Of a stretch of 33,245 nucleotides of DNA, positions 1 to 6,474 are shown in pieces (the first letter of the stretch is position 1; every line of letters begins with the position of its first letter). The translations under genes were made by a program, and so were the position numbers. Where the stretch lies: NCBI GenBank assembly GCA_045656005.1, contig JAZOQG010000019.1:1-33245 (forward strand). Reading direction: 5' to 3'. A model generated the notes under the pieces. That model had not been told where the DNA came from and did not search any database. It saw only the letters and a program-made list of their open reading frames with translations. This DNA comes from JAZNQN01 sp045656005 (GTDB lineage Bacteria > Bacillota > Clostridia > UMGS1883 > UMGS1540).

Positions 1-534
1 TCCGCTGTGCTTGTCACCTTCTCCGTTTATGTGCTGAAGGTATTGCACAAGACTTGCCTGCTTCTCGTTTGTAACATTTGAAAGCCCTACCTGTTCTTTT
101 GTAACCGCATGAGGATTTTCCCTGTTTTCCGCATGAAGAAAAAATTCCTCTTTTGTTGCCTGCTCGGAGTTTTTCAGATTTCCAAGCCCCACCTGCTCCT
201 TTGTAACCGCGTGAGGGTTTTCCTTATTTTCCGCATGAAGCAAAAACTCTTCTTTTGTTGCCTGCTCCTCATTTTTCACATTCGAAAGCCCCACCTGGCT
301 CTTTGTAACCGCATGAGGATTTTCACGGCTTTGTATGTGCAAATTGTTTTTTCCCTGCTCTGTCAAAAACTCCGCCTTCGTAGCTTGCTCCTCGTTTTTA
401 AGATTTCCAAGCCCCACCTGACTCTTTGTAACCGCATGAGGGTTTTCTCCGCTCTCCATATGCTCTGAAATACTTGGCGCTAAATCTAAGAATTTATTTA
501 TAGCACCCTTTAAAAGTTCAATTGCTTTGCTCAT
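1..534 (-). CDS. Repeat-built phage tail-fibre-like protein, partial
   Basis: An open frame starts at ATG 534 and runs off the left edge, 178 codons with no stop. A GGGAGGA ribosome site lies 9 bases upstream of the ATG. The short leader (MSKAIELLKGAINKFLDLAP) is followed by four copies of a unit beginning NPHAVTK-x-QVGL-x-N. Unit spacing is 41, 34 and 34 residues; the DNA copies begin near 428, 305, 203 and 101. This NPHxVTKxQVGLxNV unit is common in phage tail-fibre and tail-collar proteins, where it forms a trimeric shaft. The gene follows the small terminase gene with a 24-base gap, an unusual place for a fibre gene. The role at this position is inferred from the repeat only, and the C-terminal part is not visible. 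Confidence 0.85.
   Translation of the reverse strand, partial: MSKAIELLKGAINKFLDLAPSISEHMESGENPHAVTKSQVGLGNLKNEEQATKAEFLTEQGKNNLHIQSRENPHAVTKSQVGLSNVKNEEQATKEEFLLHAENKENPHAVTKEQVGLGNLKNSEQATKEEFFLHAENRENPHAVTKEQVGLSNVTNEKQASLVQYLQHINGEGDKHSG
101..447 (-). repeat. Imperfect 102-bp coding tandem repeats
   Basis: The motif gtaaccgc-(a/g)tgagg recurs at 101, 203, 305 and 428. The first three intervals are exactly 102 bp or, for the last, 123 bp, all multiples of three. The repeats encode the fibre unit of the partial gene 1-534 and diverge mostly at synonymous or conservative positions, as expected for repeats kept by protein selection. Confidence 0.85.
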
Positions 535-558
535 TTTTCTTAATCCTCCCTTAAATTT

Positions 559-1089
559 TTATATAATCTCAATGTTAACGTTAATGTTTTTGCTCTCATC
601 ATCGTCACTTGTAATTTTGCTTTCTGCAATCTTTATCTTTCTTTCCTCAATTTCCAGTTTCCGCCCTTCAAATTCGGATATAAGATTTCCTGCAAATTTC
701 TTAATTTCCGTAAGTTCCCTAAGTGCCTTTGCCGCTGCCGAAAGCCTTTTGGCATCAAGTGTTTTAAGCACATCTTCTTGCCCATACTTGTCAACATGCC
801 TGTAAAATTGTTCATCATCCTGCAGTGCTTCTTCAAGCACCTCACACATGCGACACGCAACATCATATTCTTTTTTGAGTTTCTCCGAAGTCCCTTCCGC
901 TATTTTTTCAACTGTTTTCCCGATAACCTTTTCCTTGTATTCCTTTCTTTTTTTACTCCATTTACCTTTTCTGCTTCTGTCTTTAATTGTCCCAATGGGT
1001 ATTTTATGCTTTTTAGCAATTTCTGTAAGCGACATGTTCCCGGTTATATACTCAGTTTCAATTTTTTTAAAGTTCTGCTTGCCGCTCAC
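559..1089 (-). CDS. Phage terminase small subunit
   Basis: The 176-residue protein has the layout of clostridial phage small terminase subunits. Residues 1-14 (MSGKQNFKKIETEY) are followed by a helix-turn-helix at about 19-45 (SLTEIAKKHKIP, then a basic KGKWSKKRKE patch). A helical oligomerisation core follows, and a charged tail at about 140-176 is rich in E, K and D. Small terminase subunits bind the phage pac or cos DNA and hand it to the large subunit ATPase/nuclease at the start of packaging. The large subunit is not in the window; the next gene downstream is a fibre-like gene instead. A GGAGGGAGG ribosome site lies just upstream. The call rests on family resemblance over the whole length. 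Confidence 0.8.
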   Translation of the reverse strand: MSGKQNFKKIETEYITGNMSLTEIAKKHKIPIGTIKDRSRKGKWSKKRKEYKEKVIGKTVEKIAEGTSEKLKKEYDVACRMCEVLEEALQDDEQFYRHVDKYGQEDVLKTLDAKRLSAAAKALRELTEIKKFAGNLISEFEGRKLEIEERKIKIAESKITSDDDESKNINVNIEII

Positions 1090-1236
1090 TTTCCTCCCTC
1101 CTCTCGCACGCGCCTGCGCGCGGGGCTTTTTAGACTGTGTTTAGTCTAACGTTGGTATAAAATTTCCTTCGAAAAAGAATAATATAATTATTCTTTGTAT
1201 CTGTTTTTTATATATCGCTTCGCCCACCCCAAAAAA

Positions 1237-1258
1237 TGATGCACTTTTCTCTGTGCAT
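1237..1258 (-). terminator. Second terminator-like hairpin before terS
   Basis: On the minus strand ATGCAC, an 8-base loop and GTGCAT are followed by CATTTTTTGGGG. The short 6-bp stem makes it weaker than the hairpin at 1313-1339. It is nested in the atatcgc/gcgatat repeat and could instead be an operator. Confidence 0.4.
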
Positions 1259-1312
1259 ATAGTGCGATATTCCCCGGCAAAGAAAAGGAGATAACTCTGC
1301 CAACCAATTAAA

Positions 1313-1339
1313 TAAAAAAGAGAACCCGTAAGGTCCTCT
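1313..1339 (-). terminator. Intrinsic terminator after the early operon
   Basis: Read on the minus strand, AGAGGACC, loop TTACG and GGTTCTCT form an 8-bp stem with one G-U pair, followed by TTTTTATT. It lies 68 bases past the stop of the ArpU-like gene. It probably ends the early transcript, or acts as an antitermination point for the late operon. Confidence 0.75.
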
Positions 1340-1406
1340 CTGCAATATTTCATGATACTAGTATAACACAGATTTTACAAAAAATCTTATCCTCTTTTTA
1401 TCATGT

Positions 1407-1841
1407 TTAATAATCCACAATCCCGTACATGGAAATTGTAAATTTATAAAGTGCCCTGTCCTTCATCCTGTAAACCTGCGCCTGTTCCAGATGCAGCTGC
1501 TCCATACATCTCTCAACATGCTTTTTCGGTCTATCCATGTAAAACGTAAGTAAAATAAACCGCTCCCCTTCATCAAGCCCCGAAAGTCCTCTCTCTACAA
1601 TCTCAACCAGGTGCCGTGTAGCTTTATATGTTGCACGAAGCCTTTCCCTTTCCACAATGTTATTTATAACCTTATCCTCTGCCCTGCTTCCTCCGCCTTT
1701 TACTGTAGTGGTATCTCCCGAACTTTTAAGTGCTGTAAGCTGTTCTTTTAATGCCCTTATCCTCTCACTTGTGTTTTCAAGTGCCTTAAGTCTTCTTCCA
1801 TGGTTCTCCAAATCTTCTATTGCTGCCGTTTTCCAGTTCAT
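1407..1841 (-). CDS. ArpU/RinA-like late transcription regulator
   Basis: The protein has 144 residues. The N-terminal half is coiled-coil (about 8-40, NHGRRLKALENTSERI onwards). The C-terminal half (about 88-144) has the sigma-region-4-like pattern of the ArpU/DUF1492 phage regulators: a GLDEGERFILLTFY helix, then a helix-turn-helix running into VYRMKDRALYKF. Members sit at the end of the early operon and switch on late genes, which matches this position immediately before the terminase region. The start ATG overlaps the stop of the upstream ASCH gene by four bases and has a GGAGGGATG ribosome site. It is not a full sigma factor: no region 2 is present. The likely target lies in 1090-1406. 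Confidence 0.75.
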   Translation of the reverse strand: MNWKTAAIEDLENHGRRLKALENTSERIRALKEQLTALKSSGDTTTVKGGGSRAEDKVINNIVERERLRATYKATRHLVEIVERGLSGLDEGERFILLTFYMDRPKKHVERCMEQLHLEQAQVYRMKDRALYKFTISMYGIVDY

Positions 1842-2140
1842 TTACATCCCTCCACTCTCTTGACATCCAAAATAGACAGGATGAAATAATTTTCCCCCGC
1901 CTTGGCTCCCCATTCTTCTCTTCCCTGCCCATAACCTAAAATAAATTCTATCTCTAGCGTGGGCTTATCTTTGCCGTACCCGTTCCGAAGGAGCGCCTTG
2001 TGATGTTTCCCTAGCATGCCCGCTCCCATCAGCTTTTTAAACCTTGCCCTCCAGTACGGCTTGTCTTCTCTGTACTCCTCTTTTTTCTCTCTCCTTTCAA
2101 CCATGTCAAACCATTTCTTCTCTATAGGCAAAATCAGCAT
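1838..2140 (-). CDS. ASCH-domain-like small phage protein
   Basis: I chose ATG 2140 because AAGGAG lies 8 bases upstream, giving 100 residues; a longer reading from 2182 lacks such a site. The N terminus (MLILPIEKKWFDMVERREKKEEYR) has the compact strand-helix pattern and the KKxEYR motif of phage ASCH proteins. ASCH domains resemble PUA folds and are thought to bind RNA or modified nucleotides. No catalytic activity can be assigned. It overlaps the upstream replication gene by 7 bases and the downstream ArpU-like gene by 4, so it belongs to the same transcript. Confidence 0.65.
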   Translation of the reverse strand: MLILPIEKKWFDMVERREKKEEYREDKPYWRARFKKLMGAGMLGKHHKALLRNGYGKDKPTLEIEFILGYGQGREEWGAKAGENYFILSILDVKRVEGCK

Positions 2141-2913
2141 CGCCCGCACTCCTTCCTGCGTAGTTTTAAATATATACTCCAACCCGTTAAATCGTTATAC
2201 TCTGCAATATACGCACTGTCAGAGTTTATAAGTGTCCATCCGGGATATTTCTTTTCCCAAAATTCTATATCGAGGGGAGCCTTTGCAATCCTTTCTACCT
2301 GACGCGCAGTATATTTATTGTCATTTGGCACTTTCATCATCGGCTTTTTTAAATTAAGACTGCTTATCCATCTTCTTCCGCTCCGAACGTTTTTCTTTAA
2401 GTATTCGCAAAGCTTTTGATATTTGTCCTTTTCTCCCTGCAGCTCATTAAGATTTTTTCTGCCAAAGCTCCACTGCTTTAAAATAACTTCTCTTGGCAAA
2501 TCACAACTGAGCACTATGTGAAAATGTATTCGAACTATCGCCCCATCCTTCGAAGATGTATCTGTCGGTATGATTATGTATTTGCAGTTTTCTTTGCCCA
2601 TTTTCTTAAGTCTGTAATTTAATCTGCGCATATAATTTTTAACAAGGCTTATTGCCTCATCCATTGTAGCAGGTAAGTGCTCTTCATCAAACGTCAAATG
2701 CAGGAGAAAGTCATAAAAATCTTTAAAGTTGGTATTTATAAGCTGACAGAGGTATCTCCATGCGTTTTTGTCATTAAGATTTTTCTGTTTCGGAGAACTG
2801 AGTTCCTTTTTCGGCCCTCGGCCATTGAACTTTTTGTTTGTAAAGGCATTTATAATGTCAACCTCTTTGTACTCTTCTCCGCATATTATTTGTTTCTCTC
2901 TCGTAACTAACAT
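2134..2913 (-). CDS. HUH rolling-circle replication initiator-like protein
   Basis: The protein has 259 residues. Three motifs of the Microvirus VP4 / filamentous G2P-like Rep group are visible in order: motif 1 HLTFDEEHLP (72-81), motif 2 with HFH at 130-132 in a hydrophobic strand, and motif 3 with Tyr171 in EYLKKNV. HUH proteins nick one strand through the tyrosine and stay linked to the 5' end to prime rolling-circle replication, with the two His residues holding a metal ion. ATG 2913 has GAGGTG upstream. No helicase loader or DnaA-like initiator gene is seen in the early region, so this is the best candidate for the phage replication initiator. Activity is inferred from motifs. Confidence 0.7.
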   Translation of the reverse strand: MLVTREKQIICGEEYKEVDIINAFTNKKFNGRGPKKELSSPKQKNLNDKNAWRYLCQLINTNFKDFYDFLLHLTFDEEHLPATMDEAISLVKNYMRRLNYRLKKMGKENCKYIIIPTDTSSKDGAIVRIHFHIVLSCDLPREVILKQWSFGRKNLNELQGEKDKYQKLCEYLKKNVRSGRRWISSLNLKKPMMKVPNDNKYTARQVERIAKAPLDIEFWEKKYPGWTLINSDSAYIAEYNDLTGWSIYLKLRRKECGRC

Positions 2914-2958
2914 TTCACACCTCTTTTTCGCTCACTTTTTAATACCCACTACAAGGGC

Positions 2959-2983
2959 AAAAGAGCCACCCACGGACTCTTAT
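2959..2983. terminator. Weak hairpin between phage genes
   Basis: aagagcc and ggactctt flank acccac. On the plus strand the hairpin is followed by attttttcccc; on the minus strand it is followed by only TTTT. It lies in the 103-base gap before the replication gene and may partly terminate the upstream minus transcript. Confidence 0.35.
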
Positions 2984-3016
2984 TTTTTCCCCTTATTAAT
3001 TTATAGAAGAAACTCT

Positions 3017-3472
3017 TCATTCAAACATTGGCAAAAGCTTTGGTATTTCTCCATTTATGTATGCACTTTCTATTTGTGGCTTCATAAACTCCCCAACCGT
3101 TTTTCCCCCGGGCAACACCACATTTGCCATAAACTCATCTTCAAACTCTGATATGCCGCACTCAACAGCTTCAAGCTTTGCTTTTATAACAAGGTGAAGG
3201 GCTCTCCACCTCTGACGGCAAGCCTGCTCCCATGCCTCATATTGGCTGTTCTCGGACCTGTCTCTGCCGGTGGGTGTGTATTTAAATTCTTCTTTCTTTG
3301 GCAGTGGGAGAATGAATTTAATTTGCCTCTCATTCATTGTAAAACCAATCAACGCTTGACCGTTAGCAGTTGCGTAAGCAAAATTATCCGCTCCGTATCT
3401 TATAAGAGTTTTTTCTATCTCAAGCCTTGATAGTTCGCTTGATACATTTGTATTTGCCGCGTACCTTGGCAC
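3017..3472 (-). CDS. Conserved phage protein of unknown function
   Basis: I chose GTG 3472 (then PRYAANTNV) behind the purine-rich AGAGGTGAGG; a GTG at 3481 is the alternative start. The product has 151 residues. The sequence matches a family widespread in clostridial prophages and plasmids: an early YAANTxVxxELSR segment, a central LIGFTMNERQIKFILPLP strand pair, a WEQACRQRWRALHLVIKAKLEAVE helix and an acidic FEDEFMANVVLPGGKTV end. No catalytic motif is visible and no function is known to me. It sits between two replication-associated phage genes and is probably cotranscribed with them. Confidence 0.65.
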   Translation of the reverse strand: MPRYAANTNVSSELSRLEIEKTLIRYGADNFAYATANGQALIGFTMNERQIKFILPLPKKEEFKYTPTGRDRSENSQYEAWEQACRQRWRALHLVIKAKLEAVECGISEFEDEFMANVVLPGGKTVGEFMKPQIESAYINGEIPKLLPMFE

Positions 3473-3489
3473 ATTCCTCACCTCTTTCT

Positions 3490-4046
3490 TTAAAGCGTAT
3501 CCGCTCCCTGCTTGTTTTCTGCTGCTACGGTGCAGCTCTCATAAACCTTCTGAAGCTGCGCCGTGAATTCTTCGTTTATATCCTTGTAAGGCATTATAAT
3601 GCCGTATATGAGCATTCCTAGCTTTACCGCAAAGTATTTAATGCCTGTCTTTGTTTCCCTTAGATAAAGCTCCCTCTCAGGTGTATCAGAAAACGGCTCC
3701 AAGTATCTGCCGTCTATAAATAAAATACCTTCCTCTGTGTATGTACAGGTGTTATCATACGGCCCTTGTATGCTACCGCCATGCCTCCTATTTCGCATAG
3801 GCTCTCACACTCGTCTGCATCCCCGAAATTAAATCCTTCAGGCATTTCAGACTTCATAAATATAATGTTGTCCCACTGTTTGTCTGTAATGTCGCAAATT
3901 CTCTGCAGTCCCGTCTCTGTCAGCTCCGGAATTTCAAAAAGCGGATATGCGGCACACCTGTCCGAAAGCCACTGTATGTCGTGGTCCTCATAAAGCACCA
4001 TTCGCTTGTGCGACTTGCAAATGCTTACTATCTTTTTAAACTTCAT
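3490..4046 (-). pseudogene. Conserved phage protein split by a frameshift
   Basis: Frame A starts at ATG 4046 (MKFKKIVSICKSHKRMVLYE, GGAGG ribosome site upstream) and ends at 3714. Frame B is open to 3490 and carries EEGILFIDGRYLEPFSD and KTGIKYFAVKLGMLIYGIIMPY. In the clostridial phage family I recall, both segments belong to one protein of about 180 residues, joined just after the GGMAVAYKGRMITPV stretch. A net change of two bases less, or one more, near 3736-3745 (the cacaca-like stretch read on the minus strand) would join the frames to give PVHTEEGILF. No canonical slippery heptamer is seen, so a mutation or sequencing error is more likely than programmed frameshifting. Function of the family is unknown. 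Confidence 0.7.
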
Positions 4047-4365
4047 GAGTTCCTTCCTCCTCATGTTCATATCCATCAAGCGTATCTATAACAAACTGAT
4101 GCACATCTACTATAAAGTTATTTATAAGCATTTCGTAAGCTTTTTGGAAGGCTTCCTCTGCTATCTTTCCAAGTGTTCCCTTGTCTTCAAGTTCACTCTC
4201 TACTTCGTCCTTCCATGCCTTGATTGTGCCCTCTAACACATAAAGCATTCCGGAAAGCTCGTGTCTGTCCTCTTTCTTCAGGTCATCAATGCTATACCCT
4301 TTAATCTTTGGTTCAAAATCATAGTCCTTTAAAAGTCTTTCTTCAAATCCGTAAATTGGTTCCAT
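4036..4365 (-). CDS. Hypothetical acidic phage protein
   Basis: The protein has 109 residues, is strongly acidic, and is mostly helical (SIDDLKKEDRHELSGMLYVLEGTIKAW and following). It ends in EHEEEGTHEV. I do not recognise it. Its ATG has a GAAAGGAAG ribosome site and its stop overlaps the start of the next gene by 11 bases, so the two are translationally linked. No metal site, membrane segment or nuclease motif is visible. Confidence 0.55.
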   Translation of the reverse strand: MEPIYGFEERLLKDYDFEPKIKGYSIDDLKKEDRHELSGMLYVLEGTIKAWKDEVESELEDKGTLGKIAEEAFQKAYEMLINNFIVDVHQFVIDTLDGYEHEEEGTHEV

Positions 4366-4367
4366 TT

Positions 4368-4463
4368 TTATCTTCCTTTCTTATTTAATATACAGTTCTC
4401 ACATTTTCTTCCTTTACAAAACCTTGGTAACTTCCATTGCATTCCACATGGTAGTTTTTTCAT
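4368..4463 (-). CDS. Small Cys-containing phage peptide, 31 aa
   Basis: ATG 4463 has GAGAGGAG upstream and reads MKKLPCGMQWKLPRFCKGRK, then CENCILNKKGR. It ends two bases before the start of the next gene. The C-x4-C-x2-C cluster and basic composition suggest a tiny zinc-knuckle protein like others in this operon. An overlapping 19-codon frame starts at 4473 and is the alternative. Called from ribosome site, packing and composition only. Confidence 0.45.
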   Translation of the reverse strand: MKKLPCGMQWKLPRFCKGRKCENCILNKKGR

Positions 4464-4533
4464 TACTACTCATCTCCTCTCTGTAATTTCAAAACTCTCA
4501 CAAAGCCTGTCCGCTATTATCGGCGCAATGTTT

Positions 4534-5077
4534 TCAGATATCCTCTTTTGCACCTTTCCGCTTAAGCTCTCCTTTATTTTCTTTATTAGTAACTCGCTTT
4601 TCATGACCGTTTGACCTCTCGTTGATAATTTCATATAATATTTTTTTGCTGATAGGACCTTTGTGGTTTTCCACTCTTAAAATAATCTCTTCCTTCGTTT
4701 CACGTACTATTTCTTCTTTTATTTCATCTTTCGTTATTGCTGCATTGTTAAACTGAATTTTGTAAGAATTTAAATTGTCCCTCATCTCAGCTACTTCACT
4801 TCGAAGGCGTTCCTTCTTTTCTTTTTCCTTTTGTAAAATCTCTTCAGCCTGTTTGATTCTTTTGGAATACTCATCAAGTGTGACTAAAGCGGCCTCATAT
4901 TTTATCTTTATTTCATTTTTTTTCGAGGGTATCTTCAAGCTCAGTTATTTTAAGCCGCATATCATTCACTTTTTCATACTCCTGAACCAAATACTCTTTG
5001 ATGTCTGGAACTTTAATTACTGCCGGCTTGTTTTGTACCATAAGTCCGATACCCTGCTTTCGTTTAAACAGATTCAT
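4534..5077 (-). pseudogene. Coiled-coil phage protein split at an A8 run
   Basis: The first part starts at ATG 5077, exactly after the upstream TAA, behind GGAGGGG. It reads MNLFKRKQGIGLMVQNKPAV and ends after 54 residues in ...TELEDTLEKK at TGA 4913. The second frame, open to 4534, continues with EIKIKYEAALVTLDEYSKR, a long coiled coil and a basic tail. The frames meet at eight consecutive A on the minus strand (4916-4923); with seven A the protein would read through to about 180 residues. The second frame alone could only start at a weak TTG (4938) with no ribosome site. The cause may be a slippage mutation, a sequencing error or productive transcriptional slippage. Function unknown. Confidence 0.7.
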
Positions 5078-5335
5078 TTAAGCCCCTCCGTTTCCATGAC
5101 CCGACATGAATACAAATCTATCAAGTCCATGCTCTTGCAATGCACATATGTATTCTGGAGGCTGTCCTTTTTCTTTATAGTGTTCTTCTATTAGTTCACA
5201 ATCTGATAATTTTGCAAGCGTAGGGAACGGATATCCGCAAGGAATTAATTCCCCTTTGTCATAGTCAATTCCACATACCACCCATGTTTCACCACTCGGT
5301 TTGTGTAATACTGTGTCATTCGGTCTTATCACCAT
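5078..5335 (-). CDS. Conserved small phage protein (IRPNDTV family)
   Basis: ATG 5335 gives MVIRPNDTV and 85 residues; GTG 5341 is an alternative start. The sequence (VLHKPSGETWVVCGIDYDKG, ELIPCGYPFP, KLSDCELIEEHY) is a compact beta-rich pattern I recognise from many clostridial prophages, without known function. It may be an SH3-like or zinc-less treble-clef relative. It overlaps the upstream metallopeptidase-like gene and abuts the next ATG at 5077. Confidence 0.6.
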   Translation of the reverse strand: MVIRPNDTVLHKPSGETWVVCGIDYDKGELIPCGYPFPTLAKLSDCELIEEHYKEKGQPPEYICALQEHGLDRFVFMSGHGNGGA

Positions 5336-5642
5336 CAACACCGCCCTTCATGATTTCTTCGTTATCTACGAGCACTTGATAAAGCCCCTTGGAAAACTGC
5401 TCAACAAACTTTTCATCGTGTTCTTCAGGTCCTATATAACACTCAATTATTGCATGGCATACTTCGTGTAAAAAAACAATCCCCTGGTATTCTTCGCAAC
5501 CACTTGTTCCTACTCTTATTGTCTTTTCTGAAAAACTGTGTTCTCCGTCAAGTGCCGTACCGTCATCAGAAACAAATGACCCTTCTGGTCTCTCAATCTT
5601 GTATGTAAATCCACCTACTTTAATTTGCTTTGGTATTTTCAT
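5316..5642 (-). CDS. Small zinc metallopeptidase-like phage protein
   Basis: The protein has 108 residues. HEVCH (59-63) is an HExxH zinc motif on a helix (IVFLHEVCHAIIECYI), followed by an acidic EEHDEKFVEQFSK helix that could supply the third ligand. The N-terminal part is beta-rich (IKVGGFTYKIE). This resembles the short SprT/ImmA-like peptidase folds common in phage early regions. It is distinct from the ImmA-like gene at 13908. The ATG has a GGAGGGTGAG site. No substrate is known; its position among replication-type genes gives no clear hint. Confidence 0.6.
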   Translation of the reverse strand: MKIPKQIKVGGFTYKIERPEGSFVSDDGTALDGEHSFSEKTIRVGTSGCEEYQGIVFLHEVCHAIIECYIGPEEHDEKFVEQFSKGLYQVLVDNEEIMKGGVDGDKTE

Positions 5643-5649
5643 AATTTAC

Positions 5650-5910
5650 TCACCCTCCATTTCTTTTACCAACAGTACATCCAAATTCGCCAGTTACAAG
5701 CCTACCCCTCACAAAGCTACAACCATTGCATTTATACATATCGGGATATTCCTTGTGTTTGATAGCACCTGCACAATCCTTGCATCTTACCACTTTCACA
5801 ACATCTGCAGTGGGTGTTTCACCTAATGCCCTCGCCACAATAGCAGGAAAAAAGTTTTTTTCATCAATTAGTTTTCTTTTTAACACTTCAGCATCAATGT
5901 ATCTTGCCAC
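5650..5910 (-). CDS. Zinc-ribbon-like small phage protein
   Basis: GTG 5910 follows GGAGGGGG and gives 86 residues. The start (MARYIDAEVLKRKLIDE) and TADVVKVVRCKDC are characteristic of a small protein found in very many clostridial prophages. Cys pairs follow: CKDC, then CNGC and a single C near the end (FGCTVGK), likely a structural zinc site. Its function is not known to me. It overlaps the upstream gene by 17 bases and ends 7 bases before the next start, so it is part of the operon. Confidence 0.65.
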   Translation of the reverse strand: MARYIDAEVLKRKLIDEKNFFPAIVARALGETPTADVVKVVRCKDCAGAIKHKEYPDMYKCNGCSFVRGRLVTGEFGCTVGKRNGG

Positions 5911-6076
5911 TTCGTTTTACCCCCTCCCAAAATCTTTTTATCCTGAATGATAACGTAGCTTTGAAATCCTTGCATTTAAATATGTTTTTACAATCTCTCA
6001 TCCGGGTCCGCTTCCAGTACTTTGAACACCTGCTCTGTTCCCCGGAGATTTTCTTTTCATATCTGCATTGTTTCAT
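5894..6076 (-). CDS. Small Cys-rich phage protein
   Basis: I chose ATG 6076 (MKQCRYEKKISGE) because AAGGAG lies 6 bases upstream; ATG 6079 is adjacent and also possible. The product has 60 residues with four Cys in the first half (C4, C17, then C-x6-C in the DCKNIFKCKDF stretch) and a basic C-terminal half (SFRIKRFWEGVKRSGK). It looks like a small zinc-binding nucleic-acid protein. It overlaps the Spo0A-like gene before it and the zinc-ribbon gene after it. No family name is assigned. Confidence 0.5.
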   Translation of the reverse strand: MKQCRYEKKISGEQSRCSKYWKRTRMRDCKNIFKCKDFKATLSFRIKRFWEGVKRSGKIH

Positions 6077-6455
6077 CATTTTCTCCTTCCTGGACAAGAA
6101 CGTCATGTGTCATAAGAATATAATCGGCAACTGTCGCCATGAATTCACTGTTTGCAGGCTTTCCTTTGTCAGCTGAAACACTATATCTAAATATCTTCAT
6201 TGCCATATCTTCGTTGAACCTGCTCCAACCCAGTTCAATTGCATGTCTTATATTTCTTTCAACTCGTGAAGGGGTAGTGTTAAATTTTTGTGCTATCATA
6301 GGATAAATAATTTTCGAAATCTGACTTATAAGAGTCATATCCTTTATCAGTATCCCTATACCATACTTCAGATAATGATAGCCGTTTACATTTGCAAGTG
6401 TTCCCAGCTCCTTTAGGTAATTACTAATAATAATTTCAAGATTTTTATCATCCAT
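6057..6455 (-). CDS. Isolated Spo0A C-terminal DNA-binding domain protein
   Basis: The 132-residue protein is almost entirely the Spo0A effector domain. KFNTTPSRVERNIRHAIE (57-74) matches the recognition helix region of the sporulation regulator, and GKPANSEFMATVAD (98-111) matches its C-terminal signature. There is no phosphoacceptor receiver domain: only about 15 residues precede the effector domain, and no receiver Asp pocket is visible. In Bacillus, this domain binds 0A boxes (TGTCGAA core) and sets entry into sporulation. A phage copy without the receiver would be free of phosphorelay control. It may act on phage promoters, or bias the host's sporulation decision. The ATG has a GAAGGGAG site. 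The domain call is firm; the role is inference. Confidence 0.88.
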   Translation of the reverse strand: MDDKNLEIIISNYLKELGTLANVNGYHYLKYGIGILIKDMTLISQISKIIYPMIAQKFNTTPSRVERNIRHAIELGWSRFNEDMAMKIFRYSVSADKGKPANSEFMATVADYILMTHDVLVQEGENDETMQI

Positions 6456-6474
6456 TTATATCTCTTGCTCCCTT

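Larger units (their letters stand above)
1090..1406. promoter_or_regulatory. Gene-free, hairpin-rich region between early and late genes
   Basis: No convincing gene lies here. The region holds five inverted repeats: tagact/agtcta at 1131-1148; a 10-bp-arm palindrome at 1174-1196; atatcgc/gcgatat at 1212-1218 and 1264-1270, enclosing atgcac/gtgcat at 1239-1258; the terminator at 1313-1339; and agatttt/aaaatct at 1371-1388. On the minus strand an extended -10 (TGTTATACT, 1360-1368) sits beside the last repeat. This is the expected location of the late promoter controlled by the ArpU-like protein encoded just upstream. Assignment of individual sites is inference. Confidence 0.55.

Noticed and set aside
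101..447. Regular 102-bp repeats considered as a CRISPR array
   Set aside because: The period is too long, the copies diverge throughout, there are no unique spacers, and they encode a fibre repeat in frame.
109..468. Plus-strand 119-codon open frame with repeated Cys/Phe/Leu segments
   Set aside because: It is the antisense of the NPHAVTK fibre repeats on the minus strand; the minus frame has a ribosome site and a known repeat, so the plus frame is a shadow.
1141..1353. Minus-strand 70-codon frame
   Set aside because: It starts inside a terminator region, crosses several hairpins and has a hydrophobic low-information sequence without a ribosome site.
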